From Diogma glabrata (taxonomy: Eukaryota > Arthropoda > Insecta > Diptera > Cylindrotomidae): a stretch of 64,000 bases of DNA. The position numbers and the translations under genes were made by a program. Below, one piece after another: positions 57,431 to 64,000 of this stretch. The notes under the pieces are model-generated. The model saw only the letters and a program-made list of their open reading frames with translations, ran no database searches and was not told the DNA's origin. Within the stretch, counting starts at the first letter, position 1, and every line of letters begins with the position of its first letter. The DNA lies in contig OY856186.1 in the NCBI GenBank assembly GCA_963693315.1, positions 383,444,215 to 383,508,214 on the forward strand. Reading direction: 5' to 3'.

Positions 57431-58965
57431 TTAGCGAATTATTTTTTGATCATTCGTGTGAACGAAGCAGTCAAGTACGCCCCTATCTTTTTGCTATAAT
57501 TCAACAAATTCAAACAAACACTTCAATTTCTTAAAACAAAACTTAATTCTCTATTTATCCTTATTTCTCAATTTCTTACTCATGTAAAAATCTTCTATGT
57601 TTCTTTCTAATAGCGAACACAAAACAAGCAATCCATATCGGCAAACTAAAATAAAAACAATGGACAACATTTGTTTTAGAATAGAAAACCTTATCAAGCA
57701 CTACCAATGCTTCCACTACCAATTAGTTTCCGGAACATTAAACAATCCCAATGTGTTCATTGTACCTGCCTACAACCGAGACAACAGTAACCATTACAAA
57801 GACTGTGTATATTAATAAATAAAACCGCTTACTCAGCATTCTAGCTCGTATAAATTCTAAAACGTGACACTAATTACAAACTAAAACAATTTACTGGTTA
57901 AAGAACTAAAAGAAAAAAAAACACTAGTGCCCTAATCAAAAAATACCTAACAACACATAACAGTAACCAAATAAACGGCTTATCCCAAATACATGTGTCT
58001 TGAATACCGATAACACATATCGTATCCTGGATAGGTAGACTAGCGCACAATTTGTTCATATTTCTATCCAAGATTTTCAAACACATTTCTTCAAACATCT
58101 TAAACGTTAAAAACTCATTTGCCCTCAAAACTAAATGAGTCTCAACTTATTTCTTTAACCAAGACCATTATTGTATCTCCTTTGACGCAGTAACCCTTCT
58201 CACTACCCATCCCATTAGCATCTTCTACGATATCATTTAAACTCAACTCAACTCTCAATTTACAAAATGAAACAATTTACAAATAAATTAAAATTAATTT
58301 TGGTTCCATTTAACCTAAAAGTTATAAACCTAGAATAAATTAACAAATCCTTCAAGAATTGTACCTTCTTATGCACTTTCGACTCATAAGCAATATGAAA
58401 ACATTACCTCAAAAGGTAATGTTTATGACATCTTACAGTGAAAATTAATGCCCACATAAAAATATCCACAAAATATTGGTCTACTGTCATTTTATTACTT
58501 TTTATTTTAATTACTAATACAATTAAGAAACATGTTGTGTTGCACACAATATTTTTTAAAAGCACCGTGCTTTCTCAACGTATATCGCATTCCATAATCG
58601 AGGTCCAGGATCGGTCTGATTCAGGTATGTAAAGTCAGTGACCATTTGAAGTGCCGGTTTTTATATTTTGGGCATAGCTTTTAAATTGAGTGTCTTGCCA
58701 GCTCTTTTGCTCTTTCCCTTATATTTAGTTTTATAAAAGCTTGGCCCTATAGATAACTGTATTGTGCAATATTTCATGAAAAACAAAATCCATATAATTT
58801 ACTAATGTTTCCAGGTCGCCAGACGTCGCGCAGTAAAAATAATAATAAATAATTTACAGAACAATCCAATAATAGCTTTATCGATCTAAATTAAATATTA
58901 AAAACTATATTAATAATTAAAATATATAAAGATGAGAAAAAGAAAAACGGACTATGTGTCACTAC
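57431..58965. other. Intronic sequence, no gene recognised
   Basis: AT-rich. The 22 bp near 58585-58606 ('cgcattccataatcgaggtcc') is the inverse of 55539-55560; no other structure is supported. Confidence 0.45.
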
Positions 58966-59889
58966 GTTGTTGTTGTTGTAGCGACGGTTTAGGTGCTAAT
59001 CCTCCGGCTCCATGTCCAGGCTCAGGAACTCTGCTACTGCTTTTGGGCAGTACCACAAATCTTCCTTCGTCAGGTTAGTTACACTTTTAGGACATCTGAG
59101 TAGGCGGTCTACATCATGCGGCGTGCCCTCACATACGGGACACTTGTCAATAAGGATCAATTCTACACATGTAGTTGTTTGGGATGCGAGACCAACCGGA
59201 TCTTAGTTGAGCTAGGAGGGATCTGGTGCTACGGGGCAATAAGACCTCTTCGACAGCGACTTTTGGTGGCTTTTTATTTAGAACTCTATTTGGGGCGTAG
59301 TTCCTCGTTCCGCGTAGTTCCTAGAACGTCCTCAACAGCTTTTGTATGAAGTGCTTTTAAGCCTGTTCTATAAGTAACCTCGTCGATGTTGCCTGTTACT
59401 TGATGGTCTCTCACCTCATGCAGAAAGCATCTTGCTGTCTTCCTTATGTCTCTTGGTGGTTCAATGTGCGATATGGTATCATTACAGGGATGCTGCTCTT
59501 TATGACAGGTCAATAGATATTGTTTAGGTAGCATCTCATTATGTTCATAGACTGGCAGTATGTTACATTCCTCGTGCAGGGGATCTCGATGGGACATCAA
59601 ATGACATCCGGTCGCAGTTCGCAAGGCTGCGTTTTCTGTTGTTTGTAACTTCTTCCAGTGCGTGTCCGCAACTTGGGGTGTCCATAGTTTGCAATTATTG
59701 TATTTTTATCCTTGCCCCATGAACTACCCGCTAGTGCTTTCAATGCATTATTCCTGTTCTTAAGTCTGGAGTTCACTTGTTGTGCATGGGCATTAAATTT
59801 AAGCAGTGGGTCGAATGTTACCCCCAACAATCTCGGATTTTTTACTGTAGGAATAAGTATGTTATCAATGCAGATGCTGATACAGGCGG
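58966..59889 (-). pseudogene. LINE family G, 3' half (RT thumb to tail)
   Basis: On the minus strand: IDNILIPTVKN, LLGVTFDPLLKFNAHAQQVN, RLKNRNNALKALAGSSWGKD (59830-59720). After a frame change LRTATGCHLMSHRDPLHEEC follows, then LPKQYLLTCHKEQHPCNDTI and a tail ending MEPED.HLNRRYNNNNN near 58975. The 3' end runs into a GTT/AAC microsatellite (58966-58980), as in I-like or Jockey-type elements. Two or more frameshifts are present. The 5' half continues at 61600-62010 after an insertion. Confidence 0.88.
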
Positions 59890-61600
59890 ATTGGGTTTAA
59901 ACTAAAGTAGCTTGAATAAGTTTGTGTTATTGACTAAGCCAGATCTCTTCATTGAAACAAAAACAGAAATTTGAACGTTTCAGAAGTAACACAAACTCGT
60001 ACTAATCCACTGCAAACAACAATTACAGAAAATATCCGCTGTATCTGGAAATCGAAGAACAATGATGAGGAAGCAGTCACTTGCTCCGGACTTAAGCTCT
60101 CGGCCTGGGTCGTGGTTTTCCTCGTTGTTCCTTTGATATCAGGGGACTGCTTTTAGACATTAAATTAAATGAAATAGTATTACCAGTGGGAGCGATTGCC
60201 ATTAAAACCCCAAACAACACGATAAAAGGAAAGGAACCCAAGGAATTTACATGTCCCACTCACACCATTTTAGAAAACAAACTAACACATACTAACAAAA
60301 ATTAAAACGGGTATACCAAACATAAATGCAAAAACTTATGAATACAAACATCTAAATAACAACAAATAACATCTAACAAATAACATCTAAATGTAATCAC
60401 ATAGTTCAATAATACTACAATAATAATAATTATACTAAATCATACCTTACTGAATCCTTCGTCGTCTGTTGACCTCATTCCATAGGCAGGGCTCAGTTAG
60501 CATCCATCCATAAACACAGTGGATAACACAAATACAATACCATGTTATATGATTAAATATTTTTTTTCTATTTACTATTTCTCGATGTAATCACATAGTT
60601 CAATCACATAGTATACATAGTTCAGGATCATATACAATTTATAATATTTTTGAATTATCTTCCCTTTTTTTTTATTTAAATATAAAAACCACTTCGCGCA
60701 GTTTACAAAAAACCAGTTATATAATTTTTAACTATACCTAATGGTATAAATAATGGCACAATGGTTTGTCCCTTAGCAGCAAAATTTATCTTAGTTTTTT
60801 TATTTTATATTATTTATTTTCGTCACACAAACGACAACCTTAATTTATTTTAAATTATTTTATAATTTTCGTTTTTTCTAACATATATTATATTGTTTGT
60901 TCAAACTTAACAAAAGAAAATTGTTAAAATAGCACTAGTTTATAACTTCAACTGTCTTATATTATTATTTGTCTATGGTTATAGTTATATTTCAATACAA
61001 AACACCAAAATCACAATGACTAAACTATATATTTCACAAAAATTAACTTAAACTTTAACGGAACAAACTTAAACAAAATCGAATATAAGTCTCACAAATC
61101 GAACATCTGTCCACTTTAAGATTCAATCCTCGACAACCCAAAATTTTTAATCCATCCGTCCAAAGTTTTTGAAGTTTTCGCCAATTCATTAAAATTATAG
61201 AATTTATTTGTAACTTGATTTGTTTTCAAATTACCAAATCAAAGAAAATTCAATCAATATACACACCAAGGTTAATAAACTTAATATCGACACATTAATT
61301 ATTGTAATTCATAATTCACGTGTCTTCAATTAGTTTATTTACCTTAGTTTGGTGTTATAACAGTTTCAACGTTAAACGATGGAAATTATACCTGCATTGG
61401 ATTTCTTGGATTGTAAAATGTCAACCAATTATTTAGTAAAACAAAAAACTTGAAAAAAATTTTGGAGACGGTCATTAGACTTTAGAAGAATAATTAGAAA
61501 CTACTTTTAGAACAGATTATTAGACACGAGAAGAATTGGGCAATGTGACGAATAGAAGGAAGTTTGATATGGGAGATTTTCCATCCGGCACAGTGCTTAG
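59890..61600. mobile_element. Unknown insertion of about 1.7 kb splitting LINE G
   Basis: The LINE G reading stops near 59889 (minus codons for ISICIDN) and resumes near 61605 (NTALST), where the sister copy at 55985-56290 is continuous. TGCT is present at both junctions and could be the duplication. The inserted DNA has a 61-codon plus frame (59971-60156) without motif, and long AT-rich parts. I found neither LTRs nor convincing TIRs, so the type is unknown. Confidence 0.55.
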
Positions 61601-62010
61601 TGCTGTGTTTACCTCCTTCTTCCATGTGGTGAATAGTGTAGAATGGGATTTTTCTGTAGAAAGTTATTTTTCTGTAGAAAGTTTTAATTTCCTTGTTTTA
61701 AACAACTCATTGAGGATGTTAAGGTAGGTGTTTAGGATATTGGTGAGTTGTTCTAGGTTGTTACCTGTTGCAAGCACTGTGCAATCGTCTGCATATGACG
61801 TGATGGTTATTCCTTCCGGCGGGGCAGGTAAGCTGCTTAAGTAGAGATTAAACAATGAAGGTGAGAGAACTCCGCCTTGTGGAACTCCTTGTCGTAGTAC
61901 TCTCATCTTGGACTTACAGTTCCGAAACTCGACGCATGTTTGGCGACCTCTAAGATACTTGCCAAGCCAGCGCTTTATAAGACCCGGAAAATTGGTCTTT
62001 AGGATGTCAT
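61600..62010 (-). pseudogene. LINE family G, RT palm
   Basis: RVLRQGVPQGGVLSPSLFNL (61906-61850) carries the GVPQGxxLSPxLF box, then SLPAPPEGITITSYADDCTV with the catalytic YADD at about 61785-61796, then NNLEQLTNILNTYLNIL. The frame ends after KLKLSTEK near 61664 but the match continues in another frame (LLLFTTWKKEVNTALST) to the insertion. Upstream, to about 62010, the FRNCKSKMR/WLGKYLRGRQTCVEF-type segment is visible in a shifted frame. It is the 5' part of the same element as 58966-59889. Confidence 0.87.
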
Positions 62011-62565
62011 CTAGTAGTCACTACGTCCTTGTTAATGCTTTTTACTTTAAACATATATTATTTTAATTTCCCGTCGAACATGAATCTTCATTTTTATGTT
62101 CCTACAGATTCCAGTTGAGCTTTCTCTCTATATGTCATTTTGTACTTACTCATCACAAGAACCATTTCTGTTTTAGTAAGATTTATGCTAACATTTTCTT
62201 CTCTTTAATTCTAGCTTTACTTTCCTCATTTATTTCCCTAAGTTGATGTTCTTTTTTAACGTAATCAGTGACTTACTCGGTACGTTAGGTCTTTTTTTCA
62301 TAAATAAGATGTTGATGCCCAAGAGAATGCCAAAGAGAAGACGCGACATTTAAGAAGTGTCTACCCTGACAGTGACTTTGTATATGAACTTATGCAGTTC
62401 GGTCTATATCTTTGTGATATCATCAAATAGACCAGGGTCAATCAGTTTTGAAACAAAAAAAGTTCTTAGCAGTATTTGGATGGTCGTAAAATTTAGGGTA
62501 AATTTTAAGGAAATTTAGAAAAATCAACTCACTCGGTAAAAGTTCCGGAAAGGGGGTGTGGGTAT
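62011..62565. other. Nothing recognised
   Basis: No gene or clear repeat can be supported; the sequence is intronic to lama. Confidence 0.4.
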
Positions 62566-63920
62566 GTGGGTCACGCAAAGAAAAAAAATATTGTATTTTA
62601 AATTGTTGGCAACACTGAGCTGAGAAGAAAAAAAATCGTGAACTTGTAGTGCCATTTTGAAATTAAAATTCAATATAAAAAAAATTAAAAAATATATAAC
62701 GTTTATTAAAAAATATATAAAAAAAATTCAAAAAAATTTAATCAGAAACACTAATCCATTTTTTTACATATGGCAATGTTCATTGATTATTGCAAATGGC
62801 GTGAAATAAAATAATTGATAATTAATAAAAAATTGTAAACATCTAATCTTTAAATAATATGGATTTTATATCGTAGGTATTGATTTAAAATTAATTTTAA
62901 GCAAATTTATTAAAATCATGTTGAAAACACATCATATTAAAATTGATTTTAAACAAATTTAATAAAGCATCTTTGACAATTTTTTATTTTGAATTAATTT
63001 TCTTTTACATTAGCTGCGTTTTTTTCATTTGGGTCAGGGTCAAGGTCTAGATCAACTCTATTTTTCACATGTAAAAACAACAACATAACCCAGATATTTA
63101 TCTGGGTCTAGATCAATGATCTAAAATATTTTGGTTACATAAAATTGCAAGAGATGGCGAAACGTAGGTTTTGATTTTATAAGGTTGGTATGGTCATTTT
63201 AAAACTAATAAATGTCAAAGAAAATTTATTCAAAATAAAAAAACTGTCAAGGATGCTTTGTTAAATTTGTTTAAAATCAATTTTAATATGATTTGTTTTC
63301 AACATGATTTCAATAAATTTGCTTAAAATTAATTTTAAAGCAATATCTACGATATAAAATCCATAGTTTTTAAAGAATTGATGTTTACAATTTTTTATCA
63401 ATTATTTTATTTCATTTTATTTCACGCCATTTGCAATAATCAATGAACATTGCCATATGTAAAAAAATGGATTAGTGTTTCTGATTAAATTTTTTTTGAA
63501 TTTTTTTATATGAAGTTTTATTTTTCAAGAGACGTTAAATATTTTTTGAATTTTTTTTATATTGGGTTTTAATTTCAAAATGGCGCTACAAGTTCACAAT
63601 TTTTTTTCTTCTCAGCTCAGTGTTGCCAACAATTAAAAATATAATATTTTTTTTCTTTGCGTGACCCACATCGTTTTTTCAAACCTTGACCCTGACCCAA
63701 ATGAAAAAAAACGCAACTATTTATAAGTTTTAAAATGACCATACCAACCTTATAAAATCAAAACCTACGTTTCGCCATCTCTTGCAATTTTATGTAACCA
63801 AAATATTTTAGATCTTTGATCTAGACCCAGATAAATATCTAGGTTATGTTGTTGTTATTTTTACATGTAAAAAATAGACTTGATCTAGACGACCCTGACC
63901 CACATTAAAAAAACGCAGCT
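62566..63920. mobile_element. Interleaved inverted repeats (order B-A-B'-A')
   Basis: B (62566-63011) is inverted at B' (63211-63670): 'gtgggtcacgcaaag' against 'ctttgcgtgacccac', and 'catatggcaatgttcattga' against its inverse. A (63012-63207) is inverted at A' (63722-63920): 'tggcgaaacgtaggttttga', 'aaggttggtatggtcatttt'. Between B' and A' an extra copy of the first 45 bases of A is present inverted (about 63676-63717, 'ccctgacccaaatg'). The arms overlap instead of nesting. Probably two overlapping or recombined foldback elements with a terminus AGCTGCGTTTTTTTCAT. Non-coding. Confidence 0.8.
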
Positions 63921-64000
63921 GCTTTTGGTTTTGTTTTTGCTTACATTTTTGTGATAACTATTCTTGATAAAATTGGTTTTGTTGTTTTCGAGCTAAATTT

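Overview
The window is AT-rich insect DNA, most likely from a fly (Diptera). It is eukaryotic: there is a spliced gene with GT-AG introns, and the repeats are LTR retrotransposons, LINEs, hAT elements and foldback elements with no bacterial features. The only host gene I recognise is the 5' end of lama (lamina ancestor, a phospholipase B-like protein). Its first two coding exons lie at 53038-53147 and 53210-53476 on the plus strand. No later lama exon is visible, so its second coding intron appears to run more than 10.5 kb to the window edge.

Almost everything else is mobile DNA in nested layers. 5-9 kb: a LINE RNase H remnant, a minisatellite-bearing repeat, and a DNA element (6500-8827) with long terminal inverted repeats (TIRs) carrying a broken gene of a recurrent animal repeat family. 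10.9-17.9 kb: a TIR element, a decayed LINE (family A, minus strand), a 1 kb foldback element with two 289 bp arms, a LINE fragment, and an inverted second copy of the minisatellite repeat. 20.2-22.5 kb: a dead hAT transposon with a perfect 8 bp target duplication, itself hit by two further inverted-repeat elements. 22.98-27.22 kb: a young Gypsy-type LTR retrotransposon (minus strand) with 673 bp LTRs, a tRNA-Leu primer site, a SAP-domain gag and an intact DD35E integrase; protease and reverse transcriptase (RT) are deleted and gag has two frameshifts.

34.5-40.7 kb: a second young LTR element (about 1.13 kb LTRs, 5.7 kb overall) inserted inside an inverted-repeat element. It has no pol and encodes one unrecognised protein of about 185 residues with an acidic segment, an arginine-rich segment, a KSTQT dynein-light-chain-type motif and a C-terminal CIIS box. 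This is the most interesting candidate in the window. 40.7-50 kb: decayed LINE pieces of several families, a 221 bp almost perfect palindromic element, and a second family A LINE. 53.5-64 kb (lama intron): three more LINE remnants, one split by about 1.7 kb of unknown DNA, and a 1.35 kb set of interleaved inverted repeats.

The long stretches 1-4990, 27.5-33.8 and 50-52.7 kb are mostly AT-rich sequence in which I see no gene. No CRISPR array, rRNA or intact tRNA was seen; one degenerate tRNA-like sequence lies at 30503-30580. All identifications are by eye.
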